The translations under genes and the position numbers were made by a program. From Namhaeicola litoreus (GTDB lineage Bacteria; Bacteroidota; Bacteroidia; Flavobacteriales; Flavobacteriaceae), in NCBI RefSeq assembly GCF_042679565.1, contig NZ_JBHTMY010000003.1:992001-1056000 (forward strand): a stretch of DNA of 64,000 nt. Direction: 5' to 3'. Shown here in pieces: positions 9,071-16,794 of the stretch. The notes beneath the pieces are model-generated. The model saw only the letters and a program-made list of their open reading frames with translations, was not told the origin of the DNA and ran no database searches. Numbering within the stretch: position 1 is the stretch's first letter; every line of letters starts with the position of its first letter.

Positions 9071-9754
9071 TTATTCTGTAAAGGCCATTGCCGCAATAGT
9101 TATTTTTACATTTTTCGCCTTGAATAAAGCTTTGCAGCAAGATTCTAATGTAGCTCCTGTGGTAATAACATCGTCAATAAGTAGAACGTGCTTTCCTTTT
9201 AGATCATTTAAACTCTTTACTTGAAAAATTTCTTCATTCAAAATTCTGTGCGACCTATCTTTTTTTGTTTGGGTATCTAAGTGCATTTTTCTCAAAAGAA
9301 TGTCTTCCACAAAAGGTTTTTGAAGTTTTTTAGAAATTTGTTCTCCAAATTTTGTCAGTTGATTATAACCTCTCTTTTTTAATTTTTTAGGATGTAATGG
9401 AACAGGAATGATCATATCAATTCGCTCAAAATGAGTATTATTTTTCAATTGTTCTCCAAGCCATTTCCCGAAGAATATTCCAATTTCTTCATCATTTTTA
9501 TATTTTAATTTTTCTATCAAGGTCTGAACCGAATTGTTTTTACCATAATAGAGTAAAGCTGTTGCTAATTCTATTTGAATTCGTCCATAAAAAATCTTTT
9601 CCAAAGGATTAGTCCTTTCTAGAGTATATTTCGTGAGCGGTAATTCTGACAGGCAAGAAAGGCAGATAAGCTCCTCACCTACCGTTAAAGTTTTTTCACA
9701 AACCTTGCACCGATCAGGAAAAAAAATCTCAAAAACATCATTTAAAATTGACAA
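9071..9754 (-). CDS. comF: ComF family amidophosphoribosyltransferase-like protein
   Basis: The protein (227 aa) has an N-terminal four-Cys zinc finger (CKVCEK and CLSC, residues 16-35), a ComF-family linker (IIPVPLHPKKLKKRGYNQ) and a C-terminal phosphoribosyltransferase domain with the PRPP loop VLLIDDVITTGAT. In transformable bacteria ComF helps process incoming single-stranded DNA; many Bacteroidota carry the gene without known competence. The ATG at 9754 gives the expected N-terminus. The spacing to the Ig-like lipoprotein downstream is 67 bp. Confidence 0.93.
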   Translation of the reverse strand: MSILNDVFEIFFPDRCKVCEKTLTVGEELICLSCLSELPLTKYTLERTNPLEKIFYGRIQIELATALLYYGKNNSVQTLIEKLKYKNDEEIGIFFGKWLGEQLKNNTHFERIDMIIPVPLHPKKLKKRGYNQLTKFGEQISKKLQKPFVEDILLRKMHLDTQTKKDRSHRILNEEIFQVKSLNDLKGKHVLLIDDVITTGATLESCCKALFKAKNVKITIAAMAFTE

Positions 9755-9798
9755 AATATATATTCTGGGATTAATTCATTGAATTAAATAAAAAAAAT

Positions 9799-9806
9799 TA
9801 ATTTTG
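9799..9806 (+). promoter_or_regulatory. Bacteroidota -7 promoter box for the gene at 9869
   Basis: TAATTTTG fits TAnnTTTG exactly and lies in the 114 bp divergent spacer between comF and the coiled-coil gene. This would give a leader of about 55 bases. Confidence 0.5.
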
Positions 9807-9868
9807 CGTACAATTTTTTCGTATTTCTGCGTTATATCAGTTACGATTAATTAAAAAATGAATTCATT

Positions 9869-10774
9869 ATGGAAGAAAATGCTTCAAGCAAAAACAACAA
9901 AATTCTATTAATAGCACTTACTGTGCTTTTATTCCTATTAATAGGATACACTTTTTTTCTAAGTAGAGATCATAAAGAGGCTTTACAATTTTTACAGGAT
10001 GAAAAGGAGCAGATCATAGGAAATTTAACGGCAATGGAAGAGAAATATGATATCGCCATTGCAAAAAACACTTCACTTACAGATTCTCTAAGCCACGAAA
10101 AAGCAAGAATTGTTGCACTTCGTGATTCTGTGTTGAATTTAAAAACTGCAAACGCTTCAGTTTTAAGACGTTACAGAAGCCAGATTGCAAATTTACAAGC
10201 AGTAAACAGCAGATTGTTAGATGAAGTAGACTCGTTAAAAATGGTATCAAATGTATTAATTGATGAAAAAGACAGTTTATCTAATCAATTACAAGTACAG
10301 ACCAACTATAACGACACTTTAAAAGCTGTGAACGAAGTTCTGGCAAAGAAGGTTGAAATAGGTAGTGCTTTAAATATTAAAGACGCACAGGTTACCGCGT
10401 TAAAACTTAGGTCTAACGGAAAATATACTGAAACGAATAAAGCGCAGAAAACAGATGCGATTAAAGTTGAGTTCCGTTTGCTTGAAAATGAAATTGCAGA
10501 ACCAGGTGACAAAGAAGCATTTATTGTAGTTCAGAGACCAAATGGATCAGTCATCAACGCGAAAGGGACAGTGATGTTAAAAGACGGATCAGAAGTAAAA
10601 TATACAGAAGAAACGACCATCAATTACGAAAATGCAGAACTAGATGTTGTCCTCTTTATAGAAGATAAAGGAGAAAAATATGAAAAAGGGACTTATCCAA
10701 TTAAAGTATTTGTAGAAGGTAGGTTAGTTGGGGTAACAAAACTCGAATTGAGCGATTCGTTTTTAGGACTCTAA
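9869..10774 (+). CDS. membrane-anchored coiled-coil protein
   Basis: The function is not recognised. The protein (301 aa) has one transmembrane helix (residues about 12-31) after a short polar N-terminus, then a long heptad-rich coiled coil (about 35-165), then a beta-rich C-terminal domain of about 120 residues (AIKVEFRLLENEIAEPGDKE to the end). The layout suggests a periplasmic spacer. I know homologues only as conserved flavobacterial proteins, sometimes loosely labelled as chromosome-partitioning proteins, which I do not think is supported by this architecture. It is a single-gene unit with its own promoter box and terminator. Confidence 0.7.
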   Translation: MEENASSKNNKILLIALTVLLFLLIGYTFFLSRDHKEALQFLQDEKEQIIGNLTAMEEKYDIAIAKNTSLTDSLSHEKARIVALRDSVLNLKTANASVLRRYRSQIANLQAVNSRLLDEVDSLKMVSNVLIDEKDSLSNQLQVQTNYNDTLKAVNEVLAKKVEIGSALNIKDAQVTALKLRSNGKYTETNKAQKTDAIKVEFRLLENEIAEPGDKEAFIVVQRPNGSVINAKGTVMLKDGSEVKYTEETTINYENAELDVVLFIEDKGEKYEKGTYPIKVFVEGRLVGVTKLELSDSFLGL

Positions 10775-10794
10775 ATAATATAATTAAGCTTTAT

Positions 10795-10823
10795 AAAAAG
10801 ACTGTTTCGACAGTCTTTTTTTA
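10795..10823 (+). terminator. rho-independent terminator of the coiled-coil gene
   Basis: The stem AAAAAGACTGT pairs with ACAGTCTTTTT around a TTCG loop, followed by further T. It lies 20 bp after the stop codon. Confidence 0.85.
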
Positions 10824-10846
10824 TTTCTCACAGTCGAGAATTTAAC

Positions 10847-10854
10847 TATTTTTG
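10847..10854 (+). promoter_or_regulatory. Bacteroidota -7 promoter box abutting glyS
   Basis: TATTTTTG matches TAnnTTTG and ends only 4 bases before the glyS ATG. If used, transcription would begin at or next to the start codon, giving a leaderless or nearly leaderless mRNA. Confidence 0.55.
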
Positions 10855-10858
10855 CCAC

Positions 10859-12400
10859 ATGAAAAATAACGAAGATAAATTCAAAAAGGTAATCTCCCAT
10901 GCCAAAGAATATGGGTATATCTTTCAGTCAAGTGAAATTTATGATGGACTTAGTGCTGTTTATGACTACGGTCAAAATGGTGTCGAGTTAAAGAATAACA
11001 TACGTAACTATTGGTGGAAGGCCATGGTGCAAATGCACGACAATATTGTAGGTTTGGATGCTGCTATTTTTATGCACCCTACTACCTGGAAAGCTTCCGG
11101 GCATGTGGATGCATTTAATGATCCGTTGATTGATAACAAAGATTCTAAAAAAAGGTATAGAGCTGATGTGCTCATAGAAGATTTTGCAGAAAAGTTAAAT
11201 CAAAAAGCCCAAAAAGAAATTGAGAAAGCAGCAAAGAGATTTGGTGATGCTTTTGATGAAGAGCAATACAAAACAACCAATCCTCGAGTTCTTGGCTATT
11301 TGTCAAAAAAAGATGAAATCTTGCAAAGAATGGCAAGGTCTTTAGAAAAAGAAGATCTGGCAGATGTAAAGGCTTTAATTGAGGAATTGGAAATTGCCTG
11401 CCCCTTATCGGGTTCTAAAAATTGGACGGATGTAAAACAGTTCAATCTCATGTTCGGTACAAAACTTGGCGCTTCGGTTGATAGTGCCATGGATTTATAT
11501 TTAAGACCAGAAACAGCTCAAGGAATTTTTGTGAACTTTCTCAACGTTCAAAAATCAGGAAGAATGAAAATTCCTTTTGGGATTGCTCAAACAGGAAAAG
11601 CATTTAGAAATGAAATTGTAGCGAGACAATTTATTTTTAGAATGAGAGAGTTTGAACAAATGGAAATGCAATTTTTCGTTCGACCCGGTGAAGAATTAAA
11701 ATGGTATGAAGAGTGGAAAGAAAATAGGATTAAATGGCACTATTCTTTAGGATTTGATCAGAAAAAATATCGTTTCCACGACCACGAAAAATTAGCACAT
11801 TACGCCAATGCCGCTGCAGATATAGAGTTTGACTTCCCTTTTGGATTTAAGGAATTAGAAGGAATTCATTCGAGAACAGATTTTGATCTAAAGGCGCACG
11901 AAAAATTTTCTGGCAAAAAGCTTCAATTTTTTGATCCAGAATTAAATGAGAGCTACGTACCCTATGTTATTGAAACGTCAATTGGCTTAGACAGGATGTT
12001 TTTAGCTATTTTTTCTGAATCATTACAAGAAGAAATCTTAACTGATGGTTCTGAAAGAACTGTGCTAAAGATTCCTGCTGTATTGGCTCCAAATAAAGCC
12101 GCTGTCTTACCATTGGTGAAGAAAGATGGTTTACCTGAATTAGCGAAAAAAATTATTGACCAACTCAAATTTGATTTCAATGTAGATTACGACGAAAAGG
12201 ATGCCATTGGAAGAAGATATAGAAGGCAAGATGCTGCCGGAACCCCGTTTTGTATTACTGTAGACCACGAAAGTTTAACTGATGGCTCTGTTACAATTAG
12301 ACACCGTGATACTATGGAGCAAAAACGAGTAAAAATTGATACACTAATTGATGTGATTGGTAAAGAAGTTTCAGTGGCCAATTGGTTAAAAAAAATGTAG
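10859..12400 (+). CDS. glyS: glycyl-tRNA synthetase (alpha2 type)
   Basis: Single-chain class II glycyl-tRNA synthetase (513 aa) charging tRNA-Gly. The eukaryote/archaeal-like alpha2 form is shown by AKEYGYIFQSSEIYDG at the N-terminus, LRPETAQGIFVNF, motif 2 AFRNEIVARQFIFRMREFEQ, and motif 3 ETSIGLDRMFLAI. A C-terminal anticodon-binding domain (about 400-513) ends with the usual GRRYRRQDAAGTPFCI and VTIRHRD blocks. The ATG at 10859 gives the family N-terminus. It is flanked by terminators on both sides, so it is monocistronic. Confidence 0.97.
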   Translation: MKNNEDKFKKVISHAKEYGYIFQSSEIYDGLSAVYDYGQNGVELKNNIRNYWWKAMVQMHDNIVGLDAAIFMHPTTWKASGHVDAFNDPLIDNKDSKKRYRADVLIEDFAEKLNQKAQKEIEKAAKRFGDAFDEEQYKTTNPRVLGYLSKKDEILQRMARSLEKEDLADVKALIEELEIACPLSGSKNWTDVKQFNLMFGTKLGASVDSAMDLYLRPETAQGIFVNFLNVQKSGRMKIPFGIAQTGKAFRNEIVARQFIFRMREFEQMEMQFFVRPGEELKWYEEWKENRIKWHYSLGFDQKKYRFHDHEKLAHYANAAADIEFDFPFGFKELEGIHSRTDFDLKAHEKFSGKKLQFFDPELNESYVPYVIETSIGLDRMFLAIFSESLQEEILTDGSERTVLKIPAVLAPNKAAVLPLVKKDGLPELAKKIIDQLKFDFNVDYDEKDAIGRRYRRQDAAGTPFCITVDHESLTDGSVTIRHRDTMEQKRVKIDTLIDVIGKEVSVANWLKKM

Positions 12401-12420
12401 TGAATTACAATATTTATGAG

Positions 12421-12448
12421 AAAGGTGAGTAATTACTCACCTTTTTTT
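12421..12448 (+). terminator. rho-independent terminator of glyS
   Basis: A palindrome AAAGGTGAGTAATTACTCACC is followed by a run of seven T, 20 bp after the glyS stop. Confidence 0.85.
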
Positions 12449-12509
12449 ATGAAATATTTTTTTCAGAAATTAATTCTTTTCAAATTTGACATCCTTTAAA
12501 ACTATATAA

Positions 12510-13760
12510 ATGAAAAAACCAATACTCTTTTTACTTGTTTTTTATTCCATTCTCTTTTCTTTTGCTCAAGATCAAAAGGATCAATTTATTCAAGATTTCT
12601 TAATACAAAACCTGGATTCTTTAGGAAAAGATATCGTTGAAAACCCACAGAAATATAGGTTACAAATTATCTACACCCAAATAGACAGAGATAAAAACAA
12701 CTTACCTAGCTTTCAAACACATCATTTTAGAACTGAATTGAAGGAGTATTTTTATCCGGCAAGTACAGTAAAATTATTTGCTTCTGCGCTGAGCTTAGAA
12801 AAAATAAATCAACTCAACATAAAGGCGCTTGATAAATATGACATCATGCTTACAGATAGTGTTTACAAAGGTCAAACAGCTGTCAAGGTTGATACAACAG
12901 CAGAAAACGGCTTTCCTTCTATCGCTCACTACATAAAAAAAATATTGGTTACCAGTGATAATGATGCTTATAACCGCCTTTATGAATTTTTGGGACAAAA
13001 GGATTTCAACAACAAACTAAAAGCCAAGGGTTTTGACGATGTAAGAATTACCCATCGTTTATCGATTTCTCTTTCGCAAGACGAAAACAAACATACCAAT
13101 CCCGTTAGATTTATAGATAGAAAGTCAAATAAACCTTTATTTACACAAAATGCGCAATTCAGTCAACAAGATTTCACAAAACCAAGTGATATATTTTTGG
13201 GGAAAGCATATTTAAAGGGAGATGAATTGATAAATACTCCTATGAATTTCAAAGATAAAAATGCTGCCTCCTTGGTAGACCTACATCAGTTATTATTAAG
13301 GCTAATTTTTCATGAAAAATTCAAAACAACAGAGCAATTTGATTTAACTGAGACCGATTATCATTTTTTATTGCAGTATATGTCGCAACTTCCAAGAGAA
13401 ACTGTCTTTCCTGACTACAGTCAAATACCTGATAATTATTGTAAGTTTTTAATGTTTGGCGACAAGGATGACGAAGAAATTCCAAATCACATTAGAGTTT
13501 TCAACAAAATTGGTGATGCGTATGGTTTTACTATTGATAACGCTTATATCATTGATTTAAAAAACAATATTGAGTTTGCTCTTTCCGCCGTAATTTATAC
13601 CAATGATAATGAAACTTTAAACGATGGTGAATATGAATATAAAGAAACTGCATGGCCCTTTATGGGCGTTTTGGGAAGAGCTTTCTATCGCTATGAACTA
13701 GATCGAAAAAGAGAATTCACACCCGATCTGACAAAATTTAAATTTAATTATGACAAATAA
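12510..13760 (+). CDS. secreted serine hydrolase (class A beta-lactamase-like fold)
   Basis: A 416-residue exported protein with a signal peptide (about residues 1-20, cleaved near FSFAQ). The fold is that of penicillin-recognising serine hydrolases: SxxK reads STVK in the block YPASTVKLFASALSLEK; an SDN motif follows in VTSDNDAYNRLYEFLG; and a KxG-like triad element is seen at NKIGDAYG. It may be a beta-lactamase-like amidase or peptidase; the sequence does not say whether beta-lactams are substrates. It stands alone between two terminators, convergent with the FKBP gene. Confidence 0.75.
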   Translation: MKKPILFLLVFYSILFSFAQDQKDQFIQDFLIQNLDSLGKDIVENPQKYRLQIIYTQIDRDKNNLPSFQTHHFRTELKEYFYPASTVKLFASALSLEKINQLNIKALDKYDIMLTDSVYKGQTAVKVDTTAENGFPSIAHYIKKILVTSDNDAYNRLYEFLGQKDFNNKLKAKGFDDVRITHRLSISLSQDENKHTNPVRFIDRKSNKPLFTQNAQFSQQDFTKPSDIFLGKAYLKGDELINTPMNFKDKNAASLVDLHQLLLRLIFHEKFKTTEQFDLTETDYHFLLQYMSQLPRETVFPDYSQIPDNYCKFLMFGDKDDEEIPNHIRVFNKIGDAYGFTIDNAYIIDLKNNIEFALSAVIYTNDNETLNDGEYEYKETAWPFMGVLGRAFYRYELDRKREFTPDLTKFKFNYDK

Positions 13761-13788
13761 AAAAGGCCTCAAATGAGGCCTTTTTTTA
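13761..13788. terminator. bidirectional terminator between convergent genes
   Basis: AAAAGGCCTC and GAGGCCTTTT flank a short AAAT loop, with A-rich and T-rich tails on the two sides. It can serve both the serine hydrolase (+) and the FKBP lipoprotein (-). The minus-strand gene's stop codon lies inside its edge. Confidence 0.85.
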
Positions 13789-14724
13789 ATTATCAGGATC
13801 TAAATAATCGGGAATACCATCACCGTCTTTATCATCATCGTTCCAATTAAAGTTAAAATTATTGTCTTCCTTACTTGTTTTTCTTCCATCATTATCATCA
13901 TCTTCGTCTAGATAATTTGGAATTCCATCTTTATCAGTGTCATCATTTGAGGGGTTACCATCACCATCAACGTCCTCTAAAATTGTCGTAATTCCATCGC
14001 CATCATCATCTATATCCAGATAATTGGCAACTAAATCTCCATCGGTATCATCATCAGTAGCATCACCGTTTTTATTAATATCTTCATCGTTATTGATTAC
14101 ACCATCGTTGTCAGCATCAGCTCTGATCACATTTCCTAAATCTATAAAAAAGTAAATTGGGGCATTTGACGGAATATTTGCTGAACCATTTTCTCCATAA
14201 GCGAGACCCGAAGGCATAAAAATTATCCCTGACCCCGTATTTTCATAACCAAAAGATTCATCCGGATAAATAACTTTTGTTCCCGATTTATATTTGGGAA
14301 TTCCATATCTCCAACCCGCAATTAAATTTGGCAAATGAAACCAAGATTTATAACTTGGATAACTGAGATTCTGATCAAATTTTATACTATCCAATGTAAA
14401 TCCTTGGTATAAGATTTGAATCGAGTCGTTCATCGACGGGTTAATACCAACACCTTGTTTCTCGATGTAATAATAAAGTTTATAATTGATGTCATTGTAA
14501 ACTAAATCTTCAATATCAACTTGTGTATACAAAGGTGTTTCTCCATTTCTAATACTATCGATCTTATTGTCGTCTGTCAAATAATGAGACTGCAAAAAAT
14601 CCACCAATATTTCGTCATCAATCAAAGCTTGAGCCACTGGATCATGCTTATCCTTATCATCGTCATCACTACACGAAATCATTACCGAGGTTAGTAAAAA
14701 TAAAAACAATAATTTCAACTTCAT
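13786..14724 (-). CDS. FKBP-type peptidyl-prolyl isomerase lipoprotein with Asp-rich repeat tail
   Basis: An outer-membrane or periplasmic lipoprotein (312 aa from the ATG at 14724; the in-frame TTG at 14745 upstream lacks the signal-peptide logic). The lipobox ends at SVMISC. A degenerate FKBP domain follows: IQILYQGFTLDSIKFDQ, LIAGWRYGIPKYKSGTKV, and FMPSGLAYGENGSANIPSN. The last roughly 105 residues are Asp/Asn/Gly-rich repeats (DNDGV, DIDDDGDGI, DVDGDGNP, DTDKDGIPNYLD, DKDGDGIPDYLD) typical of thrombospondin type 3 calcium-binding repeats. The isomerase domain therefore sits between a lipid anchor and a calcium-binding tail. Some active-site aromatics are replaced, so activity is uncertain. 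Confidence 0.8.
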   Translation of the reverse strand: MKLKLLFLFLLTSVMISCSDDDDKDKHDPVAQALIDDEILVDFLQSHYLTDDNKIDSIRNGETPLYTQVDIEDLVYNDINYKLYYYIEKQGVGINPSMNDSIQILYQGFTLDSIKFDQNLSYPSYKSWFHLPNLIAGWRYGIPKYKSGTKVIYPDESFGYENTGSGIIFMPSGLAYGENGSANIPSNAPIYFFIDLGNVIRADADNDGVINNDEDINKNGDATDDDTDGDLVANYLDIDDDGDGITTILEDVDGDGNPSNDDTDKDGIPNYLDEDDDNDGRKTSKEDNNFNFNWNDDDKDGDGIPDYLDPDN

Positions 14725-14806
14725 ATCAAAATAAATTTTGCGCAATTTACAATTTAAAACGGGTTTGCCACTTTAGCCTATCCGAATTAACAAAATCTTA
14801 AAAAAT

Positions 14807-16576
14807 TTAAACGAAATTAATTTTTCGCATTCTTAAACTTACTGGCGTTACCTCTAAATATTCATCTTCACGAATATATTCAAGACATTCTTCGAGAGAA
14901 AACTCAACTTTTGGAGCAATTTTCAAGCCTTCATCAGAACCTGAAGCCCTAACGTTTGTCAATTTTTTTCCTTTAATTAAATTCACACCCATATCATCCT
15001 GGCGGTTATTCTCACCTACAACTTGACCTTTATATATTTCCTGGTTAGGATCTATAAAAAATCTTCCTCTATCTTGCAGTCTATCAATAGCATAACCCGT
15101 TGCTTTTCCTGTTTCAGATGAAACAATCGCTCCGTTTGTCACTTCACTAAAATCACCTTTGGTAGCGTCATATCCTCTTAATCTATGGTTGATAATGGCT
15201 TCACCTTGGGTTGCGGTTAAAATTTTATTTCTCAAACCTATTAGCCCGCGAGATGGAATATCAAACTCCAAATGTTGAAGGTCTCCCTTTGGTTCCATCA
15301 CCAAAAGATCACCTTTTCTTAGAGTAACTAAGTTAATCGCTTTACTTGCAAATTCTTCAGGAACATTAATGACCAAAGTTTCATAGGGTTCAGACTTCAC
15401 CCCATCAATTTCTTTCATAATAACTTGCGGACGTCCAACTTGCAATTCATAACCCTCTCTTCTCATAGTTTCAATCAACACTGATAAATGTAAAATACCT
15501 CTTCCGTAGACATCAAATTTATCTTCACTACCAGTTTCTTTTACTCTAAGCGCGAGATTCTTTTCTGTTTCCTTGAACAATCTGTCTCTTAAATGGCGAG
15601 AGGTTACAAATTTTCCCTCTCTTCCAAAAAATGGTGAATTATTGATGGTAAACAACATACTCATCGTGGGTTGATCTACCTCAATTCTAGGTAAAGGTTC
15701 TGGATTTTCTAAATCTGCTAAAGTGTCTCCGATTTCAAAATCATCTAAACCGGTAATCGCACATATATCTCCACTTCTAACTTCAGAAACTTTTGCTCTT
15801 CCTAATCCCTCAAAGGTATGAAGTTCTTTAATTCTTACTTTCTTCTTGCTTCCATTTGATTTACAAAGAATATAGTCTTTGTTTTCCTCTAAATCACCTC
15901 TAAAAACCCTTCCTATCGCAATTCTTCCGGTAAAAGAAGAAAAATCCAATGAAGTGATTTGCATTTGCGGAGTTCCTTCACGATAAGGCGCTTCGGGTAT
16001 ATTCTCGATTATCGCATCTAATAAAGGAATGATATTATCTGTTGGTTTTTGATAGTCTGTACTCATCCAACCATTTTTTGCCGAACCATAAATTGTAGCA
16101 AATTCCAATTGCTCTTCTGTGGCATCTAGGGCAAACATCAAATCAAATACTTTTTCATGAACCAAATCAGGCGTACAATTCTCCTTATCCACCTTATTCA
16201 CTACTACAATTGGTGTTAAACCCAATTCTAACGCTTTCCCTAAAACAAAACGGGTTTGAGGCATAGGTCCTTCAAAAGCATCTACCAACAACAGCACTCC
16301 ATCGGCCATTTTTAAAACACGTTCCACTTCACCACCAAAATCGGCGTGACCAGGTGTATCAATCACATTGATTTTTACACCGTTATACACAATAGATACG
16401 TTCTTTGACAAAATGGTAATCCCCCGTTCTCTTTCAAGGTCGTTGCTATCTAATAACAAATCTGTTCTTTCCTTTCTGTCGTCTAGTATTTTTGCCTGGT
16501 CGATAATCTTATCGACCAATGTTGTTTTTCCATGATCTACGTGAGCGATGATCGCGATATTCCTGATTGATTGCAT
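14807..16576 (-). CDS. typA: ribosome-associated GTPase TypA/BipA
   Basis: Translational GTPase of the EF-G family (589 aa) that binds the ribosome and helps 50S assembly and stress adaptation. G motifs seen: AHVDHGKTT (G1), the RGITI switch I block, DTPGHADFGGEVERVL (G3) and NKVDKE (G4). The EF-G-like domains and the TypA-specific C-terminal end follow. I place the start at the ATG at 16576 (MQSIRNIAIIAHVDHG). The longer TTG start at 16597 overlaps a promoter -7 box and would lie upstream of the transcript. It has its own promoter and a 62-base leftward gap to FKBP. Confidence 0.96.
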   Translation of the reverse strand: MQSIRNIAIIAHVDHGKTTLVDKIIDQAKILDDRKERTDLLLDSNDLERERGITILSKNVSIVYNGVKINVIDTPGHADFGGEVERVLKMADGVLLLVDAFEGPMPQTRFVLGKALELGLTPIVVVNKVDKENCTPDLVHEKVFDLMFALDATEEQLEFATIYGSAKNGWMSTDYQKPTDNIIPLLDAIIENIPEAPYREGTPQMQITSLDFSSFTGRIAIGRVFRGDLEENKDYILCKSNGSKKKVRIKELHTFEGLGRAKVSEVRSGDICAITGLDDFEIGDTLADLENPEPLPRIEVDQPTMSMLFTINNSPFFGREGKFVTSRHLRDRLFKETEKNLALRVKETGSEDKFDVYGRGILHLSVLIETMRREGYELQVGRPQVIMKEIDGVKSEPYETLVINVPEEFASKAINLVTLRKGDLLVMEPKGDLQHLEFDIPSRGLIGLRNKILTATQGEAIINHRLRGYDATKGDFSEVTNGAIVSSETGKATGYAIDRLQDRGRFFIDPNQEIYKGQVVGENNRQDDMGVNLIKGKKLTNVRASGSDEGLKIAPKVEFSLEECLEYIREDEYLEVTPVSLRMRKINFV

Positions 16577-16594
16577 CTGATTTTTTTTGATGTG

Positions 16595-16602
16595 CAAAAG
16601 TA
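16595..16602 (-). promoter_or_regulatory. Bacteroidota -7 promoter box for typA
   Basis: On the minus strand this reads TACTTTTG, an exact TAnnTTTG match ending 18 bases before the typA ATG. It decides against the upstream TTG start. Confidence 0.65.
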
Positions 16603-16740
16603 ATTGATTTTAAATGATTTCCGCTCGCTTAAACGGAGTTTATTTTTGTTTACAAAGATTTAATAACTTTCTGAAAGACAATTATTTATAAAACAACTCA
16701 AATTAGAATTATAATTCGGCCTAATGGGACATTTAAAAAT

Positions 16741-16767
16741 TTAAGAATTGAAATGACCAATTCTTAA
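16741..16767 (-). terminator. inverted repeat, possible weak terminator of the metallophosphoesterase gene
   Basis: TTAAGAATTG and CAATTCTTAA form a 10 bp perfect stem with a 7-base loop, 28 bp past the stop of the minus-strand gene at 16795. The following T tract on that strand is short. The rest of the spacer 16577-16794 shows nothing else recognisable. Confidence 0.5.
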
Positions 16768-16794
16768 AAATTACCTTTTTATTTTTTCATGTTA

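Noticed and set aside
9015..9224. A short plus-strand frame at the comF-lipoprotein junction that could be a small gene.
   Set aside because: It overlaps the conserved PRPP loop of comF in antisense, and its translation has no coherent motif.
13786..14120. Regular repeats in the DNA (many ATC, CAT and TCA units) looked at first like a tandem repeat or CRISPR-like array.
   Set aside because: They encode Asp-rich protein repeats in frame on the minus strand, and the repeat units differ in length and sequence; there are no uniform spacers.
16577..16794. The largest spacer in the window was examined for a tRNA or small RNA.
   Set aside because: Apart from the typA -7 box and one inverted repeat, no cloverleaf or conserved RNA pattern could be seen.
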